From: Pseudooceanicola lipolyticus
Lineage (GTDB): Bacteria; Pseudomonadota; Alphaproteobacteria; Rhodobacterales; Rhodobacteraceae
Reading direction: 5' to 3'
Assembly (NCBI RefSeq): GCF_002786325.1
Contig: NZ_PGTB01000028.1
Location: 1-35,855 of the forward strand
Length of the DNA stretch: 35,855 nt
Both the position numbers and the translations under genes were made by a program. A model generated the notes under the pieces. That model had not been told where the DNA came from. It saw only the letters and a program-made list of their open reading frames with translations, and searched no databases. Shown here piece by piece: positions 14,987 to 25,373 of the stretch (positions within the stretch are counted from its first letter, which is position 1; each line of letters opens with the position of its first letter).

Positions 14987-15760
14987 TCAGCCGTTTTCCT
15001 TGTTATATTGATAAATCACCGTCAGCCCGTGCATGGTGAGATCCTCTTCGAACCGGTCGAACAGATCCTCGGCCTGCTGAAACAGCGGCGCCAGACCGCC
15101 GGTGGCGATCACCAGCATGGCGCTGTCGCGTTCGCCCTTGATGCGGGCGCAGATTTCCTTGACCAGCCCGACATAGCCCCAGAACACGCCCGATTGCATA
15201 CAGGCCACCGTATTGGTGCCCACCACGCGCTGCGGCTTGGCAATGTCCACATGCGGCAGCGCCGCCGCCGCCATGTGCAGCGCCTCGAGGCTGAGATTCA
15301 CCCCCGGCGCGATCACCCCGCCGACATAGGCGCCATCCACCCCGACCACGTCGAATGTGGTGGCGGTGCCGAAATCGACCACGATCAGGTTGCCGCCATG
15401 CCGGTCATAGGCGCCTGCCGCGTTCACCAGCCGGTCGGGCCCCACCTGGGTGCCCTGATCGACTCGCGGCTGCTGCGGCAGCAGGCATTCCGGCCGCCCC
15501 ACCACCAGCGGGCGGCAGTTGAAGAACCGGTCGGCGAAGACCCGCAGGTTGAACACCACACGCGGCACCGTGGACGAGATGATCACATCGGTAATGTTGG
15601 CCTCGATCCCGTAATGTTTCACCAGCGTCGAGAACCAGGTGAAATAGGCATCCGCCGTGCGCGCGTGATGGGTCGAGGTGCGCAGCGTACAGAGAAAGCG
15701 CGTGCCGTCCCAGATCGAAAAGACGGTATTGGTATTGCCGCAATCAATAGCCAGCAGCAT
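14987..15760 (-). CDS. coaX: Type III pantothenate kinase
   Basis: 257 residues of the ASKHA fold. CoaX phosphorylates pantothenate in the first step of coenzyme A synthesis. The phosphate-binding motif is AIDCGNTNT (4-12), the second acidic motif is VVDFGTATTFDVV (about 127-139), and GGVIAPGVNLSLEAL follows. No P-loop is present, as expected for this type rather than CoaA. The start at 15760 is preceded by GAGGAGG, 13 bp after the birA stop; the stop is 4 bp before rnj. Confidence 0.95.
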   Translation of the reverse strand: MLLAIDCGNTNTVFSIWDGTRFLCTLRTSTHHARTADAYFTWFSTLVKHYGIEANITDVIISSTVPRVVFNLRVFADRFFNCRPLVVGRPECLLPQQPRVDQGTQVGPDRLVNAAGAYDRHGGNLIVVDFGTATTFDVVGVDGAYVGGVIAPGVNLSLEALHMAAAALPHVDIAKPQRVVGTNTVACMQSGVFWGYVGLVKEICARIKGERDSAMLVIATGGLAPLFQQAEDLFDRFEEDLTMHGLTVIYQYNKENG

Positions 15761-15773
15761 GTGCGCCTCCTCC

Positions 15774-16523
15774 TCAGAAAAACACTTCGGCCGCCGAGAT
15801 GACGGCAGGGCCTTTCGATGTCTCTAGGACAAGATTGCCGGTGGCGTCCACTGTTCGGAAGATTCCGCTGGTTTCGGATTTGGCGGTGCGCGCGACGATC
15901 CGCTCGCCCAGGCGGGCGGCACGGGCCAGCCAGGCCTCGCGGATCGGGGCAAAGCTATAGGTGGTGAACTGCGTCTCGCGCGCGGCATAGGCGGAGGCGA
16001 GATGGCCCAGGAACTCGTCCGGCGTCACCGCCGCGCCGGTCTCGGCCAGCAGGCAAGCGGGGCGCAGCGCGCCGGGCTCGACACTGTCGGCGGGCGGTGC
16101 CTCGGCCAGGTTCACGCCGATGCCGATCGCCAGATAGGACACGCCGCCACCCTGCCCGGCGCTTTCCAGCAGGATGCCGGCCAGCTTGCCGCCGTTCAGC
16201 ATCACGTCATTGGGCCATTTCAGCGCCAGCCCCTCGGCGCGGCCGGTGACCGCGACGCAGGTGTCATGCAGCGCCAGCGCCGCAACGAAGGAGCGCAGCG
16301 CCGCCTGTTCCGGCGCGCCGCCGGGCCGCATCACCAGCGTTGCGGTCAGGTTGCCGCGCGGGTTGGACCAGGGCCGCCCGCGGCGGCCGCGTGCGGCGGT
16401 CTGGAAACGGGCGAGGATCCATTCCGGCCCCTGCAGGGCGGGCGCGATGCGCGCCGCCTCGTTCAGGGTAGAATCCACGGTTTCCAGAATCCGTAACCCG
16501 TACCCGTCCGGCCAGGCGCTCAT
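15774..16523 (-). CDS. birA: Biotin-[acetyl-CoA-carboxylase] ligase
   Basis: 249 residues. The catalytic biotin-binding motif RGRRGRPW (about 45-52), LKWPNDVML (101-109) and GGKLAGILLE (111-120) identify biotin protein ligase. No N-terminal winged helix is present, so this is a class I enzyme without repressor function. It attaches biotin to carboxylases such as acetyl-CoA carboxylase. It follows nuoN by 46 bp, with a hairpin between them; a birA homologue downstream of the NDH-1 cluster is also known in Paracoccus denitrificans. Confidence 0.94.
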   Translation of the reverse strand: MSAWPDGYGLRILETVDSTLNEAARIAPALQGPEWILARFQTAARGRRGRPWSNPRGNLTATLVMRPGGAPEQAALRSFVAALALHDTCVAVTGRAEGLALKWPNDVMLNGGKLAGILLESAGQGGGVSYLAIGIGVNLAEAPPADSVEPGALRPACLLAETGAAVTPDEFLGHLASAYAARETQFTTYSFAPIREAWLARAARLGERIVARTAKSETSGIFRTVDATGNLVLETSKGPAVISAAEVFF

Positions 16524-16546
16524 CCGCGTGTTCCTGTCGTTAAGGT

Positions 16547-16566
16547 GGCCGGGGGCAGCCCCGGCC
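16547..16566 (-). promoter_or_regulatory. Intercistronic hairpin between nuoN and birA
   Basis: GGCCGGGG (16547-16554) and CCCCGGCC (16559-16566) form a perfect 8-bp GC stem with a 4-nt loop. On the minus strand it follows nuoN and precedes birA. With no U-tract, it is better read as an attenuating or RNA-stabilising 3' end of the nuo message than as a strong terminator. Confidence 0.45.
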
Positions 16567-16569
16567 CGG

Positions 16570-18009
16570 TCAGTTCACCAGTGTCGCCGCCGCCGCCGCC
16601 GCCGCGCCGTCGACGCCGAACATATTGATGATCCCCAGCAGCATCACCGCCGCCGAGCCCATCAGGAAGGCCCACAGCACCGGCGAGCCATTGGCCTCCA
16701 GTTCCTGGCCTTCCTCACCGAAATACATGAAATAGACCAGCCGCAGGTAATAGAACGACCCGATCACCGAGGCGACCACGCCCAGCACCGCCAGCCAGAC
16801 CAGCCCGCTTTCGAAGGCGGCGCGCAGCACGTAGAACTTGCCGAAAAAGCCCAGCATCGGCGGCACGCCGGCCAGCGAGAACAGCAGGATCAGCATTGCC
16901 AGCGCCCGGCCCGGTTCGCGCCGCGCGTATTGGTTCAGCGCCCGGATCTCGGTCACCGGTTGGCCGTCGCGTTCCATGCTGAGAATGAAGGCGAAGGTGC
17001 CGACATTCATCGTCACGTAGATCGCCGCGTAGATCAGCATCGCCTGCACACCCAGCGCCGTGCCAGCCGCGAGCCCCATCAGGGCAAAGCCCATATGGGT
17101 GATCGACGAATAGGCCATCAGCCGCTTGATGTCGCGCTGGCCGATGGCGGCGACCGAGCCCAGGAACATCGACAGCAGCGACAACAGCGCCACCACCTGC
17201 TGCCAGTCACCCACCGCATCGCCGAAGGCACCGTGCAGCAGCCGGGCGAACAGGCCCAGCGCCGCCACTTTGGGCGCGGTGGCGAAGAAGGCGGTGATCG
17301 GCGTCGGTGCGCCTTCGTAGACATCCGGGGTCCACATGTGGAACGGCACGGCCGAGACCTTGAAGGCCAGGCCCGAGATCAGGAAGACCAGACCGAACAG
17401 CAGCCCGATCGACACCTCGCCCTCGGTCGCGGTCTGGATGATGCCGGTGAACAGCGTGGTGCCGGAATAGCCATAGACCAGCGAGGCCCCATAGAGCAGC
17501 AGGCCGGAGGACAGCGCGCCCAGCACGAAATATTTCAGCCCGGCCTCGGTCGATTTCACGCTGTCGCGGCGCAGAGCGGCAACGACGTAAAGCGACAGGG
17601 ATTGCAGCTCGAGCCCCATATACAGCGCCATCAGGTCGCCGGCACTGACCATCATCATCATGCCGACGGCGGCCAGCGCCACCAGCAGCGGGTATTCAAA
17701 CCGCAGGATGCCGCGCCGGGCCATGTATTCCTGGCTCATCACCAGGACCGCGGCGGCCGAGATCAGGATCGCCACCTTGGCAAATCGCGAAAACGCGTCG
17801 TCGATGAACATGCCGTGGAAGGCCACCCGCGTCTCGGAACTGCCCAGCCCGATCCACAGGGCGAGGAACAGCATCAGCGCGCCGGTCGCCCAGACCATGA
17901 GCGAGGCCAGCCGGTCCTTGCCGGAATAAACCGCCCCGACCAGTGCCAGCATGGCGTAGATCGCCAGGATGATTTCAGGCAGGATGATGTTCAGATCGGT
18001 CTGGATCAT
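16570..18009 (-). CDS. nuoN: NADH-quinone oxidoreductase subunit N
   Basis: 479 residues, an antiporter-like proton-pumping subunit in the membrane arm of complex I, next to NuoK/NuoJ and NuoM. It is hydrophobic throughout, consistent with about 14 helices. The conserved proton-channel segment has [17 protein letters not shown] followed by FFATAPKVA, and the central lysine lies in that region. The conserved early glutamate is in [13 protein letters not shown]. It ends in an Ala-rich tail. The gene begins 14 bp after nuoM and is the last nuo gene. Confidence 0.97.
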   Translation of the reverse strand: MIQTDLNIILPEIILAIYAMLALVGAVYSGKDRLASLMVWATGALMLFLALWIGLGSSETRVAFHGMFIDDAFSRFAKVAILISAAAVLVMSQEYMARRGILRFEYPLLVALAAVGMMMMVSAGDLMALYMGLELQSLSLYVVAALRRDSVKSTEAGLKYFVLGALSSGLLLYGASLVYGYSGTTLFTGIIQTATEGEVSIGLLFGLVFLISGLAFKVSAVPFHMWTPDVYEGAPTPITAFFATAPKVAALGLFARLLHGAFGDAVGDWQQVVALLSLLSMFLGSVAAIGQRDIKRLMAYSSITHMGFALMGLAAGTALGVQAMLIYAAIYVTMNVGTFAFILSMERDGQPVTEIRALNQYARREPGRALAMLILLFSLAGVPPMLGFFGKFYVLRAAFESGLVWLAVLGVVASVIGSFYYLRLVYFMYFGEEGQELEANGSPVLWAFLMGSAAVMLLGIINMFGVDGAAAAAAATLVN

Positions 18010-18023
18010 ATCCGCCGGGCTCC

Positions 18024-19565
18024 TCAGTTCTGTGCCAGCTGGCTGGCGGCCTGGGCCGCGGCCAGCGAGGTGTCATATTGATCCACCAGCGCGGCGGTGG
18101 ACGGGCCGATGATATCGGTCACCAGCGCCGGGTAGACGCCCAACAACAGGGTCATCACCACCAGCGGCGCAAAGATCGCCTTTTCCCGCGCGGTCATGTC
18201 CTGGATGGTCTTCAGGCTTTCCTTGATCAGCTCGCCAAACACCACCCGGCGATACAGCCACAGCGCATAGCCGGCCGAGAAGATCACCCCGGTGGTGGCC
18301 ACGGCAGCAACCCAGGTGTTGACCTGGAAGGTGCCCATCAGCGTCAGGAATTCGCCGACAAAGCCCGAAGTGCCCGGCAGGCCGACATTGGCCATGGTGA
18401 ACAGCATGAACACCAGCGCATAGGCCGGCATCCGGTTCACCAGCCCGCCGTAGGCGTCGATATCGCGGGTGTGCATCCGGTCGTAGATCACCCCGACGAT
18501 CAGGAACAACGCGGCCGAGATAAAGCCGTGGCTGAGCATCTGGAAGATCGCGCCGTCGATCCCCTGCTGGTTCGCGGCGAAGATCCCCATGGTGACAAAG
18601 CCCATATGCGCGACCGAGGAATAGGCGATCAGCTTTTTCATGTCTTCCTGCACCAGCGCCACCAACGAGGTGTAGACGATGGCAATCGCGCTCATCCACA
18701 GCACCAGCGGGGTCAGCACCTCGCTGCCCACCGGGAACATCGGCAGGCTGAAGCGCAGGAAGCCATAGCCGCCCATCTTCAGCAGGATCGCCGCCAGCAC
18801 CACCGATCCGGCGGTCGGGGCCTGCACATGCGCGTCCGGCAGCCAGGTATGCACCGGCCACATCGGCATCTTCACCGCAAACGAGGCGAAGAAGGCCAGG
18901 AACATCAGCGTCTGCATGCCGCCGACGATGTGGAAGCCCATCAGGTTGAAGGATTCCGAGCTGAACTGGTGCATCAGCAGCTGTTCGATATCGGTGGTGC
19001 CGGCATCGGCATACATGCCGACCATCGCCACCAGCATCAGCACCGAGCCCAGGAAGGTGTAAAGGAAAAACTTGAAGCTGGCATAGATCCGGTTCTTACC
19101 GCCCCAGATGCCGATGATCAGGAACATCGGGATCAGCCCGGCCTCGAAGAACAGGTAGAACAGGATCAGGTCCAGCGCCATGAACACGCCCAGCATCAGC
19201 GTTTCCAGCACCAGGAAGGCGATCATGTATTCCTTGACCCGGTCGGTCACGTCCCAGCTGGCCAGGATGGTCAGCGGCATGATGAAGGTGGTCAGCAGCA
19301 CGAACAGGACCGAGATGCCGTCGACGCCCATCTTGTATTTCAGCCCGATCAACCACTCGCCCTCTTCCACCATCTGGAAGCCGGTATTGGACGGGTCGAA
19401 CTGCGCATAGATGCCCAGCGAGATCAGGAAGGTGATCGAGGTGGCAAACAGCGCCACCCATTTGGCATTGCGCCGCGCCGCCTCGTCATCGCCGCGCAGG
19501 AAGACCGCCAGGATCGCCGCTGCCAGGGCCGGGATGAAGGTGACAATGGAAAGCAGGTTATCCAT
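18024..19565 (-). CDS. nuoM: NADH-quinone oxidoreductase subunit M
   Basis: 513 residues, an antiporter-like proton-pumping subunit of complex I. The start at 19565 ([16 protein letters not shown]) shares one base with the nuoL stop and gives a normal NuoM length; longer upstream extensions are non-family sequence. The key glutamate of the channel is in [22 protein letters not shown], and the second channel motif is [19 protein letters not shown]. About 14 transmembrane helices are expected. It is 14 bp ahead of nuoN. Confidence 0.97.
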   Translation of the reverse strand: MDNLLSIVTFIPALAAAILAVFLRGDDEAARRNAKWVALFATSITFLISLGIYAQFDPSNTGFQMVEEGEWLIGLKYKMGVDGISVLFVLLTTFIMPLTILASWDVTDRVKEYMIAFLVLETLMLGVFMALDLILFYLFFEAGLIPMFLIIGIWGGKNRIYASFKFFLYTFLGSVLMLVAMVGMYADAGTTDIEQLLMHQFSSESFNLMGFHIVGGMQTLMFLAFFASFAVKMPMWPVHTWLPDAHVQAPTAGSVVLAAILLKMGGYGFLRFSLPMFPVGSEVLTPLVLWMSAIAIVYTSLVALVQEDMKKLIAYSSVAHMGFVTMGIFAANQQGIDGAIFQMLSHGFISAALFLIVGVIYDRMHTRDIDAYGGLVNRMPAYALVFMLFTMANVGLPGTSGFVGEFLTLMGTFQVNTWVAAVATTGVIFSAGYALWLYRRVVFGELIKESLKTIQDMTAREKAIFAPLVVMTLLLGVYPALVTDIIGPSTAALVDQYDTSLAAAQAASQLAQN

Positions 19566-21682
19566 CAGTTTGCTCCCCCGCCGAGCGAAATCCAGGTGAT
19601 GAAGGCAGCGATGCCCAGCACCATCCAGAAGGCATAGGTAAAGATGTATCCAGACTGGGCGCGGCCGGCGAGGCGGGTGAAGAAGGGCACCGCCCCCATC
19701 GCAACCCCGTTCAGGAAGCCGTCGATCACGCTGCCGTCGCCGCGTTTCCACAGCACCCGGCCCAGTCCGATCGCCGGTTTCACGAAGATCGCGTCATAGA
19801 TCTCGTCGACGTACCACTTGTTCTTCAGGAACAGATACAGCGGGCGCTGCGACTCGGCGAACCGTTTGGGCAGCTCGGGATTGACCATGTAGAACAGGTA
19901 GGCCACCGCTAGGCCGAGCAGCATCGCCACGAAGGGCGAGACCTTGACCCAGACCGGCGCCGCATGAGCGTCTTCCAGCACGTGGTTGTCGGGGCCGAAA
20001 TACAGCGCGCCATCGCCCGGCTCCCCGCCGAATGCGACATGATGCGCGTCCTCGCCATGGCCATGCGCGTCGTCGGCATGGGCGTCGTCGCCATGCGCTT
20101 CATCGCCATGGGCCGCATCACTATGGGCCTCATCGCCATGCGCTTCGGCCTCGGCCACCGGGATCCCGTAGAAATCCGCAACCTGATCGGCATGTCCGAA
20201 GAAGCTGTTATACCACAGCATCCCCGAGAACACCGCGCCCAGCGACAGCACGCCAAGCGGCACCAGCATAGTCATCGGGCTTTCATGCGCGTGTTCATGC
20301 GTGTGCTTGTTGCCGCGCGGCTCGCCATAGAAGGTCAGGAAGATCAGCCGCCAGGAATAGAACGAGGTAAAGCAGGCCGCGACCACCAGCAGCCAGAAGC
20401 CGAACAGCGATCCGCCACCCCAGGCGCTTTCGATGATGGCGTCTTTCGACAGGAAGCCGGCAAAACCGATATGGGTCAGCGGGATGCCAACGCCGGTGAT
20501 CGCCAGCGTACCGATCATCATCGCCCAGAAGGTATAGGGAATCTTTTTCCGCAGCCCGCCATATTCGGTCATCTCCTGCTCGTGATGCATCGCGTGGATG
20601 ACCGAGCCGGCGCCGAGGAACAGCAGCGCCTTGAAGAAGGCGTGGGTGAACAGGTGGAACATCGCCGCCGAATACATCCCGACGCCCGCGGCGACGAACA
20701 TATAGCCCAGCTGTGAGCAAGTCGAATAGGCGATCACCCGCTTGATATCGGTCTGCACCAGGCCGACCGTCGCGGCGAAAAACGCGGTGATGGCGCCCAT
20801 CACGGTGACAAAGCTGGCGGCCTCGGGGGCGAATTCGAACAGCGGTGACATCCGGCAGACCAGGAACACGCCCGCGGTCACCATGGTTGCGGCGTGGATC
20901 AGCGCCGACACCGGGGTCGGGCCTTCCATCGCGTCCGGCAGCCAGGTGTGCAGGATGAACTGTGCCGATTTGCCCATCGCGCCGATGAACAGCAACACCG
21001 CGGCCAGGTTGGCGGCGTTCCATTCGCTCCACAGGAAGCTGACCTGGGTTTCGGCCAGGTTTGGCGCCTCGGCAAAAACGGTGTCCAGCGCGATCGAGTC
21101 GGTCAGGAAGAACAGGCAGAAGATCCCCAGCGCAAAGCCGAAGTCGCCCACACGGTTGACCACGAAGGCCTTGATGGCCGCCGCATTGGCCGAGGGTTTG
21201 CGATAGTAGAACCCGATCAGCAGGTACGAGGCGACACCGACGCCCTCCCAGCCGAAGAACATCTGCACCAGGTTGTCCGAGGTCACCAGCGCCAGCATCG
21301 CAAAGGTGAAAAAGCTGAGATAGGCGAAGAACCGCGGCTTGTAGCTTTCGCCTTCCTTCCATTGCGGGTCGTGATCCATATAGCCGAAGCTGTAGAGATG
21401 CACGAAGGCCGACACCGAGGTCACCACGATCAGCATGATCGCGGTCAGACGGTCCAGCCGGATCGCCCATTCGGTTGCCAGCGAGCCGCTTTCGATAAAG
21501 CGCAGCACCGGGATATGTTCGGTCACGCCGTCAAAGCTGAAGAACACGATCCAGCTGAGCAGGCAGGCCAGGAACAGCAGGCCGGTCGCGACCCACTGCG
21601 CCGCGGTCTCGCCGATCAGCTTCCAGCCGAACCCGCAGATGATCGCGCCCACCAGCGGGGCGAAAAGGATGATGGTTTCCAC
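19565..21682 (-). CDS. nuoL: NADH-quinone oxidoreductase subunit L with His-rich loop
   Basis: 705 residues, the distal antiporter-like subunit of complex I, which carries the long lateral helix. Channel motifs include [18 protein letters not shown]-type sequence (here [15 protein letters not shown]) and [25 protein letters not shown]. Between the last antiporter-type helices and the C-terminal lateral helix is a 34-residue run (about residues 515-548, nt 20039-20140) with nine histidines and five [GSA]D[EAD]AH units, which enlarges the loop relative to typical NuoL. The start is 4 bp after nuoK. The C-terminus has a final hydrophobic helix ([17 protein letters not shown]). Confidence 0.97.
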   Translation of the reverse strand: METIILFAPLVGAIICGFGWKLIGETAAQWVATGLLFLACLLSWIVFFSFDGVTEHIPVLRFIESGSLATEWAIRLDRLTAIMLIVVTSVSAFVHLYSFGYMDHDPQWKEGESYKPRFFAYLSFFTFAMLALVTSDNLVQMFFGWEGVGVASYLLIGFYYRKPSANAAAIKAFVVNRVGDFGFALGIFCLFFLTDSIALDTVFAEAPNLAETQVSFLWSEWNAANLAAVLLFIGAMGKSAQFILHTWLPDAMEGPTPVSALIHAATMVTAGVFLVCRMSPLFEFAPEAASFVTVMGAITAFFAATVGLVQTDIKRVIAYSTCSQLGYMFVAAGVGMYSAAMFHLFTHAFFKALLFLGAGSVIHAMHHEQEMTEYGGLRKKIPYTFWAMMIGTLAITGVGIPLTHIGFAGFLSKDAIIESAWGGGSLFGFWLLVVAACFTSFYSWRLIFLTFYGEPRGNKHTHEHAHESPMTMLVPLGVLSLGAVFSGMLWYNSFFGHADQVADFYGIPVAEAEAHGDEAHSDAAHGDEAHGDDAHADDAHGHGEDAHHVAFGGEPGDGALYFGPDNHVLEDAHAAPVWVKVSPFVAMLLGLAVAYLFYMVNPELPKRFAESQRPLYLFLKNKWYVDEIYDAIFVKPAIGLGRVLWKRGDGSVIDGFLNGVAMGAVPFFTRLAGRAQSGYIFTYAFWMVLGIAAFITWISLGGGAN

Positions 21683-21686
21683 GGGG

Positions 21687-21992
21687 TCAGCCTTTCATCA
21701 TATTGACGTCTTCCACGGCGATGGTGCCGCGGTTGCGGAAGAAGCAGACGAGGATGGCCAGCCCGATGGCGGCCTCGGCGGCGGCCACGGTCAGCACGAA
21801 CAGGGTAAAGACCTGCCCCACCAGGTCGCCCAGGAAGGACGAGAAGGCGACCAGGTTGATATTGACCGAGAGCAGGATCAGTTCGATCGACATCAGCAGG
21901 ATGATCACGTTCTTGCGGTTCAGGAACAGGCCGAAAATGCCGATGACGAACATCGTCGCCGCCACCGTGAGGTAATGTTCAAGTCCGATCAT
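21687..21992 (-). CDS. nuoK: NADH-quinone oxidoreductase subunit K
   Basis: 101 residues, three transmembrane helices. The two conserved membrane glutamates of the proton path lie in the second and third helices, in [15 protein letters not shown] and [18 protein letters not shown]. Length and motifs are standard. It is preceded by a 46-bp gap after nuoJ and followed 4 bp later by nuoL. Confidence 0.97.
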   Translation of the reverse strand: MIGLEHYLTVAATMFVIGIFGLFLNRKNVIILLMSIELILLSVNINLVAFSSFLGDLVGQVFTLFVLTVAAAEAAIGLAILVCFFRNRGTIAVEDVNMMKG

Positions 21993-22038
21993 CCGCTTAC
22001 CCTCGTGTCTTTCTTATTGTCCGCAGCCGGGCGGGCCA

Positions 22039-22641
22039 TCACAGCCCCTGCCCCGGTTTCACGTCCCGCAATTCCATCGCCTTGGCCGGGTCGCGCATCA
22101 TCTGCGCGATGACGTCCTGGCGCTTGACATCCTGGCGGTGGCGCAGGGTCAGCACGATGGCACCGATCATCGCCACCAGCAGGATCAGCCCGGCCAGCTG
22201 GAACAGCAGGAAATACCGGTCATACAGGATCATTCCCAGCGCCTGGGTGTTGTGCATGTTCTCGGGCGCCACCTGGGCGCGCAGCCCCTCGGCGGCGGCA
22301 TTGGCCTCCCAAGCGCCAAAGGCCATGACGAATTGCATCAGGATGATCAGCCCGATCAGCATGGCCAGCGGCATATAGCGTGCCATCTCGGCCTTGAGCT
22401 CGGCGAAATCCACGTCCAGCATCATCACCACGAACAGGAACAGCACCGCGACCGCGCCGACATAGACGATCACCAGCAGCATGGCGACGAATTCCGCCCC
22501 CAGCAGCACGAACAGCCCGGCCGAGGACAGGAAGGCCAGGATCAGCCACAGCACCGAATGCACCGGCTGCCGGCTGACCACCGTGAAGAAGCCACCGACA
22601 ATCGCGCTGATGGCAAACAGATAAAAGGCAAATACGCTCAT
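22039..22641 (-). CDS. nuoJ: NADH-quinone oxidoreductase subunit J
   Basis: 200 residues, five predicted transmembrane helices. The conserved helix-3 region is [26 protein letters not shown], where the pi-bulge of complex I sits, and [15 protein letters not shown] precedes it. The C-terminal tail (RDVKPGQGL) is soluble. The start overlaps the upstream CMD-type gene by four bases (ATGA), so nuoJ translation is coupled to that gene rather than directly to nuoI. Confidence 0.96.
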   Translation of the reverse strand: MSVFAFYLFAISAIVGGFFTVVSRQPVHSVLWLILAFLSSAGLFVLLGAEFVAMLLVIVYVGAVAVLFLFVVMMLDVDFAELKAEMARYMPLAMLIGLIILMQFVMAFGAWEANAAAEGLRAQVAPENMHNTQALGMILYDRYFLLFQLAGLILLVAMIGAIVLTLRHRQDVKRQDVIAQMMRDPAKAMELRDVKPGQGL

Positions 22642-23045
22642 TCCTCGTCCCCCGTTTCGTCTTCCATGACCTCGCGGGCCAGTTCCATGGCGCGGGTCAT
22701 CGCGGGTATGCCGGCGAACATCGACATCTGCGCGATGGTCTCGGCGATTTCATCCTTGGTCGCGCCCGCTTCGACCGCGTGGCGCACCGTCAGGCGGAAC
22801 GGCGTCTCGGCCTGTGCCCCCTGCATGGTCTGCCCGGCGATGGTCAACAACAGCCGGGTCTTGGCGTCCAGTCCGTTCTGGCTGATCCCCTTGCCGAACC
22901 ACATCTCCATGGCTTCCTTCGGCATGGTTGGCCAGAGCTTTTCAAAGCCCTTGGGCGAGAAACTTTCCAGCGCCGGGTTGAAAGCCTTGGCCATCTCCCG
23001 CGCCTGGCTCATCATCAGCTCGAACGGGGTCTTACCGTCGCTCAC
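22638..23045 (-). CDS. Carboxymuconolactone-decarboxylase-like protein 1 (nuo-embedded)
   Basis: 135 residues of the CMD/AhpD-like alpha-helical fold: [13 protein letters not shown] (about 57-69), then [28 protein letters not shown] in the core. It lacks the CxxC redox pair of AhpD, so a peroxiredoxin-reductase role is unlikely. Members of this group often form hexamers, and many lack known substrates. It overlaps its homologous neighbour upstream and nuoJ downstream by four bases each, which argues for strict co-expression with complex I. The function is unknown. Confidence 0.88.
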   Translation of the reverse strand: MSDGKTPFELMMSQAREMAKAFNPALESFSPKGFEKLWPTMPKEAMEMWFGKGISQNGLDAKTRLLLTIAGQTMQGAQAETPFRLTVRHAVEAGATKDEIAETIAQMSMFAGIPAMTRAMELAREVMEDETGDEE

Positions 23046-23449
23046 TCGGCGCCCTCCCGCTCTTCCGCATCGAACACTTCGAGCGCGGCGTTCAGCGCGT
23101 TGATCATCGCCGGAAAGCCACCATAGAGCGTCATCTGGAAGATGATCTCGGCCACTTCCTCGCGGCTCGCGCCCACGGCGCGGGCGCTGGCGATATTGAC
23201 CTTGAGCTGCGGACGGGTCTGCCCGCCCAGAGCGGCGAGCGCCGCTACCGTGGCCAGGAGCCGAGTCTTTTCGTCCACCACGCCGCGCGCATAGAACTGG
23301 CCATAGGCCACATCGACCACCGTGCGCGACAGGCCGGGCACCAACGCGTCATAACGCCGGGCCAGCGCGTCCTCCATACCGGGATTGACGGCCTCGGACA
23401 GCGCCTTGCCGCGCGCATAGGTGTCGGTATGCGGCTCGTCCAGGCTCAT
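23042..23449 (-). CDS. Carboxymuconolactone-decarboxylase-like protein 2 (nuo-embedded)
   Basis: 135 residues, second CMD-fold protein. The core reads [19 protein letters not shown] and [25 protein letters not shown], closely following the 4-CMD family pattern, again without CxxC. The ATG at 23449 overlaps the nuoI stop by four bases (TCAT on the plus strand); earlier in-frame residues are merely nuoI in another frame. Its stop overlaps the start of the first CMD gene. The two tandem homologues are diverged rather than a recent duplication, so they could form a hetero-oligomer. Confidence 0.88.
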   Translation of the reverse strand: MSLDEPHTDTYARGKALSEAVNPGMEDALARRYDALVPGLSRTVVDVAYGQFYARGVVDEKTRLLATVAALAALGGQTRPQLKVNIASARAVGASREEVAEIIFQMTLYGGFPAMINALNAALEVFDAEEREGAE

Positions 23450-23940
23450 CGGTAGGGCGCGTCCAGTTCCAGGTTGCGGGCGATCTCGGCTTCCCAACGC
23501 TCGCCGTTTTCCAGCAGCTTGGCCTTGTCGTAAAACAGTTCCTCGCGGGTCTCGGTGGCGAATTCGAAATTCGGCCCCTCGACGATGGCATCCACCGGGC
23601 AGGCCTCCTGGCAGAAGCCGCAATAGATGCATTTGGTCATGTCGATGTCATAGCGCGTGGTGCGGCGGCTGCCATCCTCGCGCGGTTCGGCATCGATGGT
23701 GATCGCCTGCGCCGGGCAGATCGCCTCGCACAGCTTGCAGGCGATGCAGCGTTCCTCGCCATTGGGATAGCGGCGCAGCGCGTGTTCGCCGCGGAACCGC
23801 GGCGACAGATGGCCCTTTTCATGCGGGTAGTTCAGCGTCGCCTTGGGGGCGAAAAAGTATTTCAGCCCCAGCCACATGCCCTTGGCGAAATCCTGCAGCA
23901 GGAAATACTTGGCAGCGCGGGTATAGTCGATCTGGGTCAT
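23446..23940 (-). CDS. nuoI: NADH-quinone oxidoreductase subunit I
   Basis: 164 residues, the ferredoxin-like subunit carrying the two [4Fe-4S] clusters N6a and N6b. The motifs are [12 protein letters not shown] (C65, C68, C71, C75) and [12 protein letters not shown] (C104, C107, C110, C114), each with a following proline. An N-terminal amphipathic segment ([19 protein letters not shown]) anchors it to the membrane arm. It follows nuoH by 2 bp and overlaps the next CMD-type gene by four bases. Confidence 0.97.
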   Translation of the reverse strand: MTQIDYTRAAKYFLLQDFAKGMWLGLKYFFAPKATLNYPHEKGHLSPRFRGEHALRRYPNGEERCIACKLCEAICPAQAITIDAEPREDGSRRTTRYDIDMTKCIYCGFCQEACPVDAIVEGPNFEFATETREELFYDKAKLLENGERWEAEIARNLELDAPYR

Positions 23941-23942
23941 TG

Positions 23943-24980
23943 TCAGCCTCCCGTGGTCCAGCGGGCGAAGCTGCCCCAGAACCAGTCGAATTTCGCCGCG
24001 AAGGCCACGAAGACCACCCAGGCCAGCGAGAAGGGCAGGAACACTTTCCAGCCCAGCCGCATCAGCTGGTCATACCGGTAGCGCGGGGTGATCGCCTTGA
24101 CCATCGCGAACAGGAAGAAGAAGAACGCCATCTTGCCGACCATCCACAGCGCACCGTCGGGCAGGCCCGGGATCGGCGACAGCCAGCCGCCGAAAAACAG
24201 CAGCGAGGTCAGCGCGCACATCAGGAAGATGGCGATATATTCACCGGCCATGAACAGCAGGAAGGGCGTGGCGGAATATTCCACCTGATAGCCGGCGACC
24301 AATTCGGATTCCGCCTCGGGCAGGTCAAAGGGTGGCCGATTGGTTTCCGCCAGGGCCGAGATGAAGAACAGGAACACCATCGGCAGATGCGGCAGCCAGT
24401 ACCACGAGAAGAACCCGAAGCGGCCGTCCTGTGCCTCGACAATGGCGGAGAAGTTCATCGACCCGGTCGACAGGATCACCCCGATGATGATCAGGCCGAT
24501 GGAGACCTCGTAAGAGATCATCTGCGCCGCCGAGCGCAACGAGCCGAGGAACGGGTATTTCGAGTTCGACGCCCAGCCGCCCATGATCACGCCATAGACC
24601 TCCAGCGAGGAGACCGCGAAGACATACAGGATGGCGACGTTGATATCCGACAGCACCCAACCATCGGCAAAGGGAATCACCGCCCAGGCGATCAGCGCCA
24701 GGACGAAGGAGGTCAGCGGCGCCAGCATGAAGACGGCGCGGTCGGCACCGGCGGGCACCACCACCTCTTTCAGCACGTATTTCAGCGCGTCGGCCACCGA
24801 TTGCAGGATGCCCCAGGCGCCCACCACGTTGGGGCCGCGCCGGATCTGAACGGCGGCCCAGATTTTGCGGTCGCCGTAGACCAGGAACAGCAGTGAGATC
24901 ATCACAAAGGCAACGATCGCAAGTACTTGCGCCAAGATCAAAACGAACGTTCCGAACGGAGTGGTCAGAAATTCAGCCAT
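23943..24980 (-). CDS. nuoH: NADH-quinone oxidoreductase subunit H
   Basis: 345 residues, about eight transmembrane helices, forming the quinone-access site with NuoB and NuoD. Near the N-terminus the conserved motif reads [21 protein letters not shown], with Asp-Arg-Lys in place of the commoner Glu-Arg-Lys, as in many alphaproteobacteria. The loop [24 protein letters not shown] is the diagnostic quinone-site motif with its acidic residues. It begins 6 bp after a small lipoprotein gene and ends 2 bp before nuoI. Confidence 0.97.
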   Translation of the reverse strand: MAEFLTTPFGTFVLILAQVLAIVAFVMISLLFLVYGDRKIWAAVQIRRGPNVVGAWGILQSVADALKYVLKEVVVPAGADRAVFMLAPLTSFVLALIAWAVIPFADGWVLSDINVAILYVFAVSSLEVYGVIMGGWASNSKYPFLGSLRSAAQMISYEVSIGLIIIGVILSTGSMNFSAIVEAQDGRFGFFSWYWLPHLPMVFLFFISALAETNRPPFDLPEAESELVAGYQVEYSATPFLLFMAGEYIAIFLMCALTSLLFFGGWLSPIPGLPDGALWMVGKMAFFFFLFAMVKAITPRYRYDQLMRLGWKVFLPFSLAWVVFVAFAAKFDWFWGSFARWTTGG

Positions 24981-24986
24981 AAGTCC

Positions 24987-25373
24987 TCACACCGTGGGTA
25001 TCCCGTCTTCCGCGCAATTCGCGGCCGCGACCTCGGCATCGATGGTCTTCAACCCATCGGGGAGCGCCGCCGAGACGGTGTAAACAGCATCCGCCGTCCA
25101 TTCACCACCCCTTTCCGTCACGTCCGTGCGCAAATGCCGTGCAAATCCATATCCCCGCACCAGGGTATATTGCGCCGCCGCACATTCGGCGTAGCGCTCG
25201 ACATCGGAACTGCCGCGCGCGCCGGTCATCGACACGCCGATCTGCACCAGATCGTCGTCCAGCAACGTCACCTCGACACCGTGGTAGGCCGGCGCGAACC
25301 GCGCCGAGTCGGCGGCGGGCGCGACGCCGCAGCCGGCCACGGCCAGCAGGGATATCAACACGCCCCGCTTCAT
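24987..25373 (-). CDS. Small predicted lipoprotein between nuoG and nuoH
   Basis: 128 residues with a short signal peptide and a lipobox (AVAGC, C15), then a mature domain with three further cysteines (ECAAAQ, ANCAED). I do not recognise the family. The start overlaps the nuoG stop by four bases (ATGA) and the stop is 6 bp before nuoH. This placement implies co-translation with complex I. The mature protein should be anchored in the periplasm-facing membrane. It could be an assembly or stability factor, but that is inference only. Confidence 0.8.
   Translation of the reverse strand: MKRGVLISLLAVAGCGVAPAADSARFAPAYHGVEVTLLDDDLVQIGVSMTGARGSSDVERYAECAAAQYTLVRGYGFARHLRTDVTERGGEWTADAVYTVSAALPDGLKTIDAEVAAANCAEDGIPTV

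Noticed and set aside
16174-18081. Long plus-strand open frame opposite birA and nuoN
   Set aside because: It is antisense to two clear conserved genes and its product is rich in Arg, Gln, His and Asp, the composition expected from complementing a hydrophobic high-GC gene. No family motif is visible.
18078-19637. Plus-strand open frame opposite nuoM (519 codons)
   Set aside because: Same artefact of high GC: His/Gln/Asp-rich translation with no domain, on the opposite strand of an intact nuoM.
20039-20140. Short tandem DNA repeats as a CRISPR or VNTR locus
   Set aside because: The units are codon-level repeats (pentads ending in His) inside nuoL, in frame and with no unique spacers, so they are protein repeats.
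22638-23449. CMD genes as AhpD-type alkylhydroperoxidases
   Set aside because: No CxxC motif is present in either protein, so the AhpD redox mechanism cannot be assigned.
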